Source: Roseovarius salincola
Lineage (GTDB): Bacteria > Pseudomonadota > Alphaproteobacteria > Rhodobacterales > Rhodobacteraceae
Direction: 5' to 3'
Assembly: GCF_026891095.1 (NCBI RefSeq)
Contig: NZ_JAPTNL010000014.1
Coordinates: 1-64,000 of the forward strand
DNA length: 64,000 nucleotides
Shown here: positions 38,479 through 46,774 of the stretch, piece by piece
How the letters are laid out: every line of letters begins with the position of its first letter
Position numbering within the stretch: position 1 is the stretch's first letter
The notes under the pieces: generated by a model
What the model saw: the letters and a program-made list of their open reading frames with translations, nothing else
Databases searched by the model: none
What the model was told of the DNA's origin: nothing
Translations under genes and position numbers: made by a program

Positions 38479-39183
38479 TTGAGGGAAACAAGCGCAACGG
38501 CCGCAGAGGCACGCCGCTCGGGCAACCGGGTGGTGGTTTTCGGTGTCGTCGCGATCGTGGCGATCCTGTCGCTGGCCGCGATCTTCCTGTTTCTGAGCCT
38601 GCCCGACGCCAATGCCTTCAATGCGCGTGTCGAGCGCATCTTCGTCGAGAACGACACCCTGACCACCGATGCCGAAATCAAGCTTTTGGAAATCCTGGCG
38701 CTGTCGGGCACGGCGTTTTCCGAAACGCTGACCAGCTACCGGATGGTGATGTTCGTGCTGCTGGTCTTTGCGGCGGCGCTGCTGGTGGCGGCGCTGGTGT
38801 TCCTGGTGATGCTGGTGGCGATGAACCGGCGCATGGCGCAGATCGAACGCTCGGGCATCCAGGTGAGCTCGCTGTTGATCAGCCGCGACGAGAACGCTGT
38901 TTACCTCAACAACATGGGCTTTACCCTGACCGCCGCGGCGATGGAGACACTCGCGGTTCTGGCCGAGGCGCGGATGGATGACGACGTGTTGACCGGCGCC
39001 GAAATCGAGGCGGTGATTTCCGGGCGCAATGCCGCCGATTGCGACGAGGCGGCCGGGGCCACCCGGATCAAGCGGCTGCGTGACACGCTGGGCAACCAGA
39101 TGGTCAGCGAATTGCTGGTCAAGAACATCGCGCGGCGCGGTTACATGCTGGCCATCGACAAGGATGTGATCCAGGTGATGTGA
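38479..39183 (+). CDS. two-TM membrane protein with winged-helix-like cytoplasmic domain
   Basis: A 234-residue protein from a TTG start with AGAAAGGA upstream. Helix 1 (about 19-41) and helix 2 (about 88-111) flank a short external loop (about 45 residues). The C-terminal 90 residues resemble an OmpR-type winged helix: FTLTAAAMETLAVLAEA, DDDVLTGAEIEAVISG, then RIKRLRDTLGN and LVKNIARRGYMLAI, matching the RLRRKLG and GxGY segments of the family. It may be a membrane-bound regulator. No characterised homologue is recalled. Confidence 0.7.
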   Translation: MRETSATAAEARRSGNRVVVFGVVAIVAILSLAAIFLFLSLPDANAFNARVERIFVENDTLTTDAEIKLLEILALSGTAFSETLTSYRMVMFVLLVFAAALLVAALVFLVMLVAMNRRMAQIERSGIQVSSLLISRDENAVYLNNMGFTLTAAAMETLAVLAEARMDDDVLTGAEIEAVISGRNAADCDEAAGATRIKRLRDTLGNQMVSELLVKNIARRGYMLAIDKDVIQVM

Positions 39184-39205
39184 GCGCCGCGCATCCCGGC
39201 CCCGG

Positions 39206-40195
39206 TCAACCCGGGCGCAGGATGATCTTGGGCGCGTCGACCTCACCGCGCCGGATATCGGCAAAAGCCGCTGCCCCCTCAGCCAGCGTTCGGGTCTGCG
39301 TCCAGTCGAGCGCGCCGAGGCGACCATCGAACATCGCCTCGGCGGTCTGGCGGAAATCCTCGGCGGTGTAGGTATAGGTGCCGATGAAGGTGATTTCCTG
39401 AAGGGTCATGCGGCGGATATCGAGCCCGCCTGCCGAACTCCCGAGGCCGATATGCATGATCACGCCGCCAGGGCGCGCCAGGGCCGAGGCCTGCGCGCGG
39501 GTGGCCTCGTAGCCCACACCGTCGATCACGATGTCGAAAAGCGCGCCGGAGTCGACAGCATCCGGCGCAAGCACCTTCTGGTCGCAATGCAATTCGAGAT
39601 AGCGGCGGCGCGGGGCGCTGGGTTCCAGCATGGTGACATCCCCCACCCCTTGCGCCGCCAGGCTGAGCGCTGCGCCAAGCCCGATCGCCCCGCCGCCGAT
39701 CACCAATGCGCGCGGCGTGTGGCCAGTCGCAAGGCGTGCCAGCCCCAGCCGCACCGCATGCCAGCCGCAGGCGATGGGTTCTGCCAGCGCCGCCTGGTCG
39801 GGGGTGACGTGGTCGGGCATCGCCACGAGGTTGGTTTCGGGAATCACCAGCCATTCGGCAAAGGCGCCTTCGCGCGGCGGCATCGAGATAATCTGCCGCG
39901 TGGGGCAAAGATTGTCGCGCCCGGCGAGGCAGGCGGGACAGGCCCCGCAGGTCACCAGCGGGTTGATGGTGACGCGGGCGCCCTTGCGCGGCCCCATCGC
40001 GATCATGCCCGCCGCCTCGTGACCGAGGATCAGCGGCGCGGGGCGGCGTTCGTCATGACCGAGATAGGCATGCATGTCGGAGCCGCAGATGCCGACGCTT
40101 TCGACGCGGATCAGCACCTCGCCTGCGTCTGGCCGGGGTTCGGGCGCGTCGCGGTAGGTCAGGGTCTCGGGGCCGGTATAGACAAGCGCCTTCAT
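39206..40195 (-). CDS. hpsP: zinc-type alcohol dehydrogenase, probable HpsP (dihydroxypropanesulfonate pathway)
   Basis: A 329-residue medium-chain dehydrogenase. The catalytic zinc ligands are C37 and H59-E60, the structural zinc cysteines are C83, C86, C89 and C97, and the NAD-binding GGGAIGLG follows. It resembles sorbitol/idonate dehydrogenases by sequence. The context (adjacent HpsO- and HpsN-like genes and a TRAP transporter) makes it the probable HpsP, an enantiomer-converting dehydrogenase for 2,3-dihydroxypropane-1-sulfonate (DHPS). It overlaps hpsO by 4 bp. Confidence 0.75.
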   Translation of the reverse strand: MKALVYTGPETLTYRDAPEPRPDAGEVLIRVESVGICGSDMHAYLGHDERRPAPLILGHEAAGMIAMGPRKGARVTINPLVTCGACPACLAGRDNLCPTRQIISMPPREGAFAEWLVIPETNLVAMPDHVTPDQAALAEPIACGWHAVRLGLARLATGHTPRALVIGGGAIGLGAALSLAAQGVGDVTMLEPSAPRRRYLELHCDQKVLAPDAVDSGALFDIVIDGVGYEATRAQASALARPGGVIMHIGLGSSAGGLDIRRMTLQEITFIGTYTYTAEDFRQTAEAMFDGRLGALDWTQTRTLAEGAAAFADIRRGEVDAPKIILRPG

Positions 40196-40953
40196 CTTGC
40201 GGTGAACCCCCCGTCGACCATCAGAACCTGGCCGGTCACGTAATCCGAGGCCGGCGAGGCCAGGAACAGCAGCGGGCCGTCGATATCCCCGACCTCGCCA
40301 TTGCGCCCGATGCAGGTGGCCGCGGCGTTGCGCGCGGCGCGCTCGGGGTCGTCAAAGACCGCCGCGGTCAGTTCGGTGCGAAAGAAGCCCGGCCCGATGG
40401 CATTGGCGGTGATCCCGTGGGGTGACCAAGCTTGGGCCATGGCGCGGGTCAGCTGTGCGATACCGCCCTTGCTGGCGCCATAGGCGATGCCGTCGGGAAA
40501 GGCGCGGAAGGTCTGAAGCGAGGCGAAATTGAGGATCCGGCCCCAGCCTTTCTCCTTCATCGCGCCCACAAGCTGCTGGCTGAGAAAGAACGGCGTCCCG
40601 AGGTTGAGGCCAAGGGTGATGTCCCAGCCCTCGGGCGTCACCTCATCGGCGGGTTCGCGGCGGTTGATCCCCGCGGCATGGACCACGATATCGGGCGGGC
40701 CGAAGGGTTCGGCCACAAGGCGCGCAAGATCGGGCAGCGTGTCGCGCTGCGAAACATCATGGGCGACGATGGCGGCGCGGGCGCCGGTCTCGCCTTGCCA
40801 GTCCTGCAGCGCGTCCTTGCGCCGGGCGACGCCGACCACCTCGGCCCCTGCCGCCGCAAGCACGCTGGCGGCGCGACGGCCCAGCCCGGCACTGGCGCCG
40901 GTGACGCAGGCGACCTTGCCGGTCAGATCGAACAGGCGCGCGGGATCAGCCAT
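40192..40953 (-). CDS. hpsO: short-chain dehydrogenase, probable HpsO
   Basis: A 253-residue SDR with the cofactor motif TGASAGLG at 18-25, NFASLQTF, and the catalytic YGASK. As an SDR it could act on many alcohols. Its place between zinc dehydrogenase and the HisD-like gene is the conserved hpsPON order reported for DHPS degraders, where HpsO and HpsP interconvert the DHPS enantiomers via the ketone. Overlaps hpsN by 8 bp. Confidence 0.75.
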   Translation of the reverse strand: MADPARLFDLTGKVACVTGASAGLGRRAASVLAAAGAEVVGVARRKDALQDWQGETGARAAIVAHDVSQRDTLPDLARLVAEPFGPPDIVVHAAGINRREPADEVTPEGWDITLGLNLGTPFFLSQQLVGAMKEKGWGRILNFASLQTFRAFPDGIAYGASKGGIAQLTRAMAQAWSPHGITANAIGPGFFRTELTAAVFDDPERAARNAAATCIGRNGEVGDIDGPLLFLASPASDYVTGQVLMVDGGFTAR

Positions 40954-42253
40954 TGGCCGAAAGGTCGAAATTCTGACCCGGAAAATACTTGCGCAGCCGG
41001 ATGTCGGCGCTGCGCGCGTGCCCCTCCATCCCCTCGAGCCGCGAGATCCGCGCGGTGGCTTCGGCGACGGGGCGGCATCCGTCGCGAGTGGCGCGCTGCC
41101 AGGTGACGATCTTCATGTATTTATGCACACTGAGCCCGCCGGTATAACGCGCCGCGCCCGAGGTCGGCAGAACGTGGTTGGTGCCGCTGGCCTTGTCGCC
41201 GAAAGCGACGGTGGTTTCTTCGCCGAGGAAAAGCGAGCCATAGCAACTGAGCCGCCCCAGCCACCAGTCGAGATCGCCCGCCTGCACGGTCAGATGTTCG
41301 GGGGCATAAGCATCCGATGTGGCGGCCATCTCTTCGCGGTCGGCGCATAGGATCACCTCGGCGTAGTCGCGCCATGCGGCTTCGGCGTTCTGGCGGTTCA
41401 CCTCGGGCAGATCGCCAATCAGGCGCGGGACCAGCTCCATCACCTGTTCGGCCAGCGCGCGATCATCGGTCACAAGCCAGACGGGCGAGTTGTAGCCATG
41501 CTCGGCCTGGCTCACCAGATCGGTGGCGACGATTTCGGGATCGGCGCTGGCATCGGCAAGGATCAGGCTGTCGGTGGGACCGGCGATCATGTCGATCCCG
41601 ACGCGCCCGAACAGGATGCGCTTGGCCTCGGCGACGAACTGGTTGCCGGGGCCGACGAGGATATTCGCGGGCGGCAGGCCGAAAAGACCGAAGGTCATCG
41701 CGGCGATGCCCTGCACCCCGCCCATCGCCAGGATCGTATCCGCGCCGCACAGATCGGCGGCATAGATGATCGCCGGGTTCACGCCCACACCGGGGCGCGG
41801 CGGCGAGCAGGCGACGATATGCGAGCAGCCTGCCACCTTGGCTGTCGTGACGGTCATGATCGCGCTGGCGATATGGCTGTAGCGCCCGCCCGGCACGTAA
41901 CAGCCCGCGCCCCTTACGGGGATGCTTTTCTGACCCGCGATCAGGCCCGGCACGACCTCGACCTCGATATCGCGCAGGGTTTCCTTTTGCGCCTCGGCAA
42001 AGCGGCGGACATTGTCATGGGCGAAGGCGATGTCATGGCGCAGTTTTTCGGGCACCTTTGCCTTGGCCGCCTCGATCTCGTCGCGGGTGAGGACGATATT
42101 GCCCTCGTACTGGTCGAACCGCGCGGCATAATCCAGCGCCGCCTGATCGCCGCCCGCCTCGATATCGTCGAGGATCGTCTGGACGGTCTCATGCACGTCC
42201 GACGCCCCCGATTGCGAGGTCAGCGCGGCCTTCTTCAGATACTCTTGAGCCAT
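40946..42253 (-). CDS. hpsN: HisD-like sulfopropanediol 3-dehydrogenase, probable HpsN
   Basis: A 435-residue HisD-fold NAD dehydrogenase. GCYVPGGRYSHIASAIMT, GPGNQFVAEAKRILFG and SQAEHGYNSPVWLVTDD are family signatures. True HisD belongs in a histidine operon, whereas here it is embedded with HpsO, HpsP and a TRAP transporter. HpsN oxidises (R)-DHPS to (R)-sulfolactate in two NAD-dependent steps. The start MAQEYLKK was chosen; upstream residues in the frame are not conserved. A sulfolactate-cleaving enzyme (SuyAB) is not in the window. Confidence 0.82.
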   Translation of the reverse strand: MAQEYLKKAALTSQSGASDVHETVQTILDDIEAGGDQAALDYAARFDQYEGNIVLTRDEIEAAKAKVPEKLRHDIAFAHDNVRRFAEAQKETLRDIEVEVVPGLIAGQKSIPVRGAGCYVPGGRYSHIASAIMTVTTAKVAGCSHIVACSPPRPGVGVNPAIIYAADLCGADTILAMGGVQGIAAMTFGLFGLPPANILVGPGNQFVAEAKRILFGRVGIDMIAGPTDSLILADASADPEIVATDLVSQAEHGYNSPVWLVTDDRALAEQVMELVPRLIGDLPEVNRQNAEAAWRDYAEVILCADREEMAATSDAYAPEHLTVQAGDLDWWLGRLSCYGSLFLGEETTVAFGDKASGTNHVLPTSGAARYTGGLSVHKYMKIVTWQRATRDGCRPVAEATARISRLEGMEGHARSADIRLRKYFPGQNFDLSANG

Positions 42254-42263
42254 ATGAGAAATC

Positions 42264-43589
42264 CTATTTGTAAATGTCGGGCAACAGGCTGATGGAGAGC
42301 GCGGGCACATAGGCGATCAGCAGTACCACCAGCAGCATGAAGAAGACGAAGGGCACCGCGCGGGCGGCGATACGCAGGATGGATTCGCCGGTGAGGCCCG
42401 AGACCACGAACAGGTTCAGGCCCAGTGGCGGCGTGATGAAGCCGACGCCCAGCGCGGTGATCATCATCACGCAGAACTGGATTTCGTTCATGCCGATATT
42501 GTCGGCGAGTGGCTTCAGGATCGGCGCGAGGATCACGATATTGGGCGTGGTCTCCATCACGCAGCCCGCCGCGATCAGGATGGCGATCATCAAAAGGATC
42601 AGGATGGCGGGTTCGTCGGTGATCCCGGTGACGGTCTGCACGAAGCCCTGCGGCACGCCAAGGACCGCCAGCGCCTGCGCCAGCGGCAGCGAGAAGGCGA
42701 TGATCGGCAGGATCACCCCGTTCACCTTGGCCGAACTGACCAGCATCGCCGGGAAATCCGCCAGCTTGAGCGTGCCTAGGACGAACCCGATGAAGATGGT
42801 GACGATCACCGCCGTGGCACCGGCCTCGGTCGGGGTGAACTTGCCCGAGAAGATACCGCCGAAGATGATCGCGGGGACGATGAAGGCATACCAGCCCGAC
42901 GCCAGCGCGCGGCCCAGGTTGCGCAGCCATTCCGAGAACGACACGCCGCCGCCGCCCTCGTAGCCATAGATGCGGTTGACCACGATATTGGTCACGAGGA
43001 TCGAAATGAGGATCGCAAGCCCGGGTACCACCGCCGCCAGAAAGAGCGTCGATGCCGATATCCCCAGCACGAGGCCGATGATGATATAGGCGATCGAAGG
43101 CGGGATCAGGATGCCGGTACAGGCCCCCGCCGCCACCAGCGCGCAGGCATAGGGGCGCGGATAGCCCGATTCCACCAGCCGGTCGATGGTCATCCGCCCT
43201 ACGGCCGCAGCACCCGCTGCATCCGATCCCGAAATCGCCGAGAACATGCCGCAGACCAGCACCGTGGCAGAGCCGAAACCGCCCTTGGCAAAGCAGGTCA
43301 GCGCCTCGGCCACGTCAAGGAACTTGCGGCTGAGCCCGGTGCGCACCAGCACGTCGCCGGTCAGGATAAAGAGCGGCACGGCGGTCAGCGCAAAGGCGTC
43401 GATGCCGTCGAACAGGCTTTCGCCAACAAGGCTGAGCGGCATCGCGCCTGACATCAGCAGCATGATGATGGCCGACGCGCCGATGGCAGCCCAGACCGGC
43501 ACAGCCAGCGCGCACAGCACCACGAACAGGATCATGGGCGCATAGAATTCCCAGCCCAGTTCGACCGAGTGATTGAGGGTCTGCCACAT
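42264..43589 (-). CDS. TRAP transporter large permease (DctM family)
   Basis: A 441-residue membrane protein of the DctM family with about 12 helices; SGSDAAGAAAVGRMTIDRLVESGYPR is a hallmark, and ITPPLGLNLFVVSGLTG occurs near the end. It drives Na+-coupled uptake with the DctQ and DctP proteins upstream. In the HPS context it probably imports DHPS (the HpsKLM role). It follows dctQ after 14 bp and precedes hpsN by 10 bp. Confidence 0.92.
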   Translation of the reverse strand: MWQTLNHSVELGWEFYAPMILFVVLCALAVPVWAAIGASAIIMLLMSGAMPLSLVGESLFDGIDAFALTAVPLFILTGDVLVRTGLSRKFLDVAEALTCFAKGGFGSATVLVCGMFSAISGSDAAGAAAVGRMTIDRLVESGYPRPYACALVAAGACTGILIPPSIAYIIIGLVLGISASTLFLAAVVPGLAILISILVTNIVVNRIYGYEGGGGVSFSEWLRNLGRALASGWYAFIVPAIIFGGIFSGKFTPTEAGATAVIVTIFIGFVLGTLKLADFPAMLVSSAKVNGVILPIIAFSLPLAQALAVLGVPQGFVQTVTGITDEPAILILLMIAILIAAGCVMETTPNIVILAPILKPLADNIGMNEIQFCVMMITALGVGFITPPLGLNLFVVSGLTGESILRIAARAVPFVFFMLLVVLLIAYVPALSISLLPDIYK

Positions 43590-43603
43590 AGCGCCGCCCC
43601 CCT

Positions 43604-44110
43604 TCAGTCGAACATCTTGTCGCCCTCGTAGACGGGTGTTCCGTCACGAAGGGCGCGCAGATCACGCAGGAAAGACTGCACCAGGCGCAGCACCATCAGG
43701 CCGAAGCCCAGCGGCACCGCCATCAGGAACCAGATCATCGACACCCGGAGTCCGTGACTGACCGAGTCGAACCGGTAGGACACCGTCACGGTTTCCCATG
43801 ACCAGTAGAGCGCCACCAATGCCACGGCGGCCATCACCAGGTCGCCGACGATATAAAGCAGCGCCTTGGCGCGCGGCCCGAGGTAATGCATCAGCACGTC
43901 GATACGGATATGGCCGCGCTCGCGCACCGCCGCCGCCGCACCGATCCAGGCGAGATAGATGAAGCTGTAGCGCACGACCTCTTCGCCCCAGATCGAGGAA
44001 TAGGAGAAGACCTCGCGCCGCAGCACCTCGACCGCCATGGTGACGACGAGCATGACGTAGAACACCAAGAGCGCCCAACGTTCCGCGTTCCTGTCCAGCG
44101 TCTTGAGCAT
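43604..44110 (-). CDS. TRAP transporter small permease (DctQ family)
   Basis: A 168-residue, four-helix protein. WGEEVVRYSFIYLAWIGAAAAVRERGHIRID is the region typical of DctQ. It pairs with the DctM protein downstream. A 10-bp stem lies between it and dctP. Confidence 0.9.
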   Translation of the reverse strand: MLKTLDRNAERWALLVFYVMLVVTMAVEVLRREVFSYSSIWGEEVVRYSFIYLAWIGAAAAVRERGHIRIDVLMHYLGPRAKALLYIVGDLVMAAVALVALYWSWETVTVSYRFDSVSHGLRVSMIWFLMAVPLGFGLMVLRLVQSFLRDLRALRDGTPVYEGDKMFD

Positions 44111-44172
44111 GCGGACCCTTCCAGCCCGGACCCTGCATGTTCAGGGCCGGTGCGTTCATCGACAAATGGGAA

Positions 44173-44199
44173 GGCCGGGCGCAGGTTGCGCGCCCGGCC
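44173..44199 (-). promoter_or_regulatory. intercistronic hairpin dctP-dctQ
   Basis: A perfect 10-bp stem (ggccgggcgc / gcgcccggcc, 7-nt loop) lies 11 bp beyond the dctP stop, in a 100-bp gap. It lacks a T run, so it probably stabilises the dctP transcript and lets the binding protein be made in excess over the permeases. Confidence 0.6.
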
Positions 44200-44210
44200 G
44201 GTTTCAGGCG

Positions 44211-45359
44211 TTACGCGTCATGCACGTAGTAGCGCCCCGGCGTGCCCGCGGCTTCGGCCAGCTTGTCGAATGTATCCATCGACCCTGCCAGCTCGGTCTT
44301 GAACGGATCCCATTCGGAGCGCTGGAAGCCTGCGGCCTCTTGCCATTCGGCAAGCTGGTCGTCGCTCAGCGAATGGAACTCGACACCCGATTTGGCCATC
44401 TCGGCCATGGCGAATGTGCGTGCCGACGGCACCTTGGCCAGGTTCTGGTGGAAAGTCATTTCCGAGGCCCAGTCGATTGCGTCCTGCACATCCGACGGCA
44501 GCGTGTTGAACCATTCAAGGTTGCAGGCATAGCACTGGCTGTCGGGCACGGCCTGGGTAAAGGTGACGTGGCTCAGGATGTCCTTAAACCCGAAGGCATA
44601 AAGCGCCCCGACCGCCGGGTCGAGCGCATCGGCCACGCCCTGCTTGATCGCCGAGGGGGTCTCGCCCCATGCGACCGGCGTGGGGTTGGCGCCCGCCATG
44701 CGATAGAACTGTTGCAGCATCTTCGATCCCGGCACCCGGAACTTGACGCCTTGAAGATCGCCCGGCGTCATGATCGGGCCGCCACCACCCTTGCGCACGG
44801 CCATCACGCGCGGGTCGATGCAGAAATAGAACATCGGGCGGAAGCCGCGCTGCTCGACCATCGCGTTCACTTCGGATTTCCAGATATCCGAGGTGACAAG
44901 GTTCACGAAACGCTGATTGGCGCCGCAGAAATAGGGCAGGTTGATCAGGTCGACCGCAGGCGCGAAGGGCGCGAAATTCGACAGCGAGAACTGACCGGCA
45001 TTGACCGTGCCGCCCTGCACCTTCTGCGCCAGCGCGGAACCGACGCCAAGCTGCCCGCCCGGTGACAGCTTGACATAGAGCTTGCCGTTCGAGGCGTTCT
45101 GAAGGTTCTCTTTCAGGTCGAGCTGCATCATCGGATAGCTGCGCGTGGTGCCGATGACATACTCGGTGGCCAGCGTCAGCACGTGATCGGCGGCCTGTTC
45201 GCGCTCGCGCTCCTCGCCGGCACTCTGTGCGCTGGCACGGGACGACCACAGCAAGCCGCCCGCCCCGGCGACCATCGCCGCGGTAAAGCTGCCGGTTGTG
45301 GCCAGCTTCATGAAGTTGCGCCGCGTCTCTGACGCGAGTTCCTCGTATTCTTCAGACAT
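44211..45359 (-). CDS. TRAP transporter substrate-binding protein (DctP family), Tat signal
   Basis: A 382-residue periplasmic binding protein. The start MSEEYEELAS is favoured because GGAGG lies at a proper distance; MEM at 45365 is too close. The Tat signal TRRNFMKLATTGSFTAAM (RR at 13-14) ends at ASAQ. Family motifs: YPMMQLDLKENLQNASNGKLYVKLSPGGQLG-type start and the FRVPGSKMLQQFYRMAGANP substrate region with the conserved arginine. The likely ligand, from context, is DHPS or another sulfonated/hydroxylated C3 compound. Confidence 0.9.
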   Translation of the reverse strand: MSEEYEELASETRRNFMKLATTGSFTAAMVAGAGGLLWSSRASAQSAGEEREREQAADHVLTLATEYVIGTTRSYPMMQLDLKENLQNASNGKLYVKLSPGGQLGVGSALAQKVQGGTVNAGQFSLSNFAPFAPAVDLINLPYFCGANQRFVNLVTSDIWKSEVNAMVEQRGFRPMFYFCIDPRVMAVRKGGGGPIMTPGDLQGVKFRVPGSKMLQQFYRMAGANPTPVAWGETPSAIKQGVADALDPAVGALYAFGFKDILSHVTFTQAVPDSQCYACNLEWFNTLPSDVQDAIDWASEMTFHQNLAKVPSARTFAMAEMAKSGVEFHSLSDDQLAEWQEAAGFQRSEWDPFKTELAGSMDTFDKLAEAAGTPGRYYVHDA

Positions 45360-45567
45360 TTCCATTCCTCCCTTGAGTGTCCTGTTTCTTTCGCTTCGCC
45401 TTTCGGGCCGCTTCGCTGTGCAGGACAGCCACAACGAAGGCGCTGGACGCGCCAAGCAGCATGAGCATTTCTCCGACATCGCTCAGAAACGCAGTGCCGC
45501 CAGACGACCCGACCAGGACGTTGGCCGCGAAAACGCAGAACAGCGCAGCGGCAACCAGCAAAAACAT
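45352..45567 (-). CDS. small two-helix membrane protein, first gene of the TRAP operon
   Basis: A 71-residue protein from MFLLVAAALF with a GGGAGG box; the frame continues upstream without a good start. Two helices (FLLVAAALFCVFAANVLVG and MLMLLGASSAFVVAVLH) are followed by a basic tail (RKAKRKKQDTQGRNG). It overlaps dctP by 8 bp, so it is presumably an accessory of the transporter. No named family recalled. Confidence 0.7.
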   Translation of the reverse strand: MFLLVAAALFCVFAANVLVGSSGGTAFLSDVGEMLMLLGASSAFVVAVLHSEAARKAKRKKQDTQGRNGNV

Positions 45568-45610
45568 CGAATCCTCCCTCTCGTCGGACGGGCCGACGAT
45601 TCGTCTCGAA

Positions 45611-45646
45611 TGTAAGCGCTTACAATTTTTCATGCAAGCGCTTACA
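45611..45646. promoter_or_regulatory. twin operators for the LacI-type regulator
   Basis: A perfect palindrome TGTAAGCGCTTACA (45611-45624) and a one-mismatch copy TGCAAGCGCTTACA (45633-45646), centres 22 bp apart (about two helical turns). They lie between the small membrane gene/TRAP operon and the LacI gene. AAGCGCTT-like palindromes with a CpG centre are typical of LacI/GalR operators. Confidence 0.85.
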
Positions 45647-45706
45647 CTGCGTGGTATTGATTACAGGAGCCAGCTAAAGCCATCCGGCAGCGCATGGTGG
45701 AACGAG

Positions 45707-46762
45707 ATGTCACAAGGTAACGATCACCCTGGTCAGTCAGACATGACAGCCGGCGTTGCGACGCTGGCTGATGTGGCCGAGCACGCGCAGGTTTCGACCG
45801 CGACGGTGTCGCGCTGTCTCAACGCGCCTGAACGGGTCGCGAAACACACCCGCGAGCGGGTGCTGGCGGCGGTTCAGGAGCTGGGCTACTCGCCCAATTT
45901 CGGCGCGCGCGCGCTGGCGGCGCGGCGCACCGGCACCGTGGGCGCGATCATCCCGACCATGGACAACGCCATTTTCGCCCGCGCGATACAGGCCTTTCAG
46001 GAGGAGCTGCGCGCCCATGGCGTTACCCTTCTGGTGGCCTGTTCGGCCTATCGCCCCGAGATCGAGGAGGAGCAAATCCGCGCCCTTGTGGCGCGCGGCG
46101 CGGATGCGCTGTTGCTGATCGGGCATCAGCGCGACGATGCGATCTACCAGTTCCTCGAACGGCGCGGCGTGCCCGCATTGGTGGCCTGGGTCCATGACCC
46201 CGACGCCGGGCACCCCTCGATCGGGTTTGACAACCGCAAGGCCATGCACGAGCTGACGCGAGAGGTGATCCGCCTGGGCCATCGCCGCATCGGGGTCATC
46301 ACCGCAGAGCAGCGTGATAATGACCGCGCCCGCGCCCGCGTCGGGGGGATTTGCGATGCGATGCTGGCCGCGGGGCTTTCGCCGGACGATCTGGCGCTGG
46401 TCGAAACGCCCTATTCGGTCGAACACGGGCGGCAGGCCTTTGCGCGGCTGATGCGGCGCGCGCCGCGGCCCGGCGTGGTGATCTGCGGAAATGACGTGCT
46501 GGCTGCCGGGGCGCTTCAGATGGCGCGCGAAATGGGGTTGCATGTGCCCGGTGACGTGTCGATCACCGGCTTTGACGATATCGAGATCGCCACATTGGTC
46601 GATCCTGCGCTGACGACCGTGCATGTGCCGCATCGCGCCATGGGCCGGCAGGCGGCGCAATTGCTGATCGAGATGGTGCGCAGCGGCGCGCCCTTGGCCA
46701 AGAGTGTCGAGTTGAAGACCGATCTGCGGCTGCGCGGCACATTGGGGCCGCCGCCGGGCTGA
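45707..46762 (+). CDS. LacI/GalR-family transcriptional regulator
   Basis: A 351-residue repressor. The helix-turn-helix TLADVAEHAQVSTATVSRCLN is followed by the hinge helix (NFGARALAARRTG) and a periplasmic-binding-protein-like effector domain (VGAIIPTMDNAIFARAIQ to the end). ATG at 45707 was chosen; 45743 is the alternative. It is divergent from the TRAP-hps operon with palindromes between, so it probably represses the operon until DHPS or a breakdown product binds. Confidence 0.92.
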   Translation: MSQGNDHPGQSDMTAGVATLADVAEHAQVSTATVSRCLNAPERVAKHTRERVLAAVQELGYSPNFGARALAARRTGTVGAIIPTMDNAIFARAIQAFQEELRAHGVTLLVACSAYRPEIEEEQIRALVARGADALLLIGHQRDDAIYQFLERRGVPALVAWVHDPDAGHPSIGFDNRKAMHELTREVIRLGHRRIGVITAEQRDNDRARARVGGICDAMLAAGLSPDDLALVETPYSVEHGRQAFARLMRRAPRPGVVICGNDVLAAGALQMAREMGLHVPGDVSITGFDDIEIATLVDPALTTVHVPHRAMGRQAAQLLIEMVRSGAPLAKSVELKTDLRLRGTLGPPPG

Positions 46763-46774
46763 GTCAATGGCGGT

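Noticed and set aside
40946..42253. Assignment as histidine biosynthesis HisD
   Set aside because: No other his gene nearby; genes on both sides fit sulfopropanediol metabolism, so HpsN is preferred.
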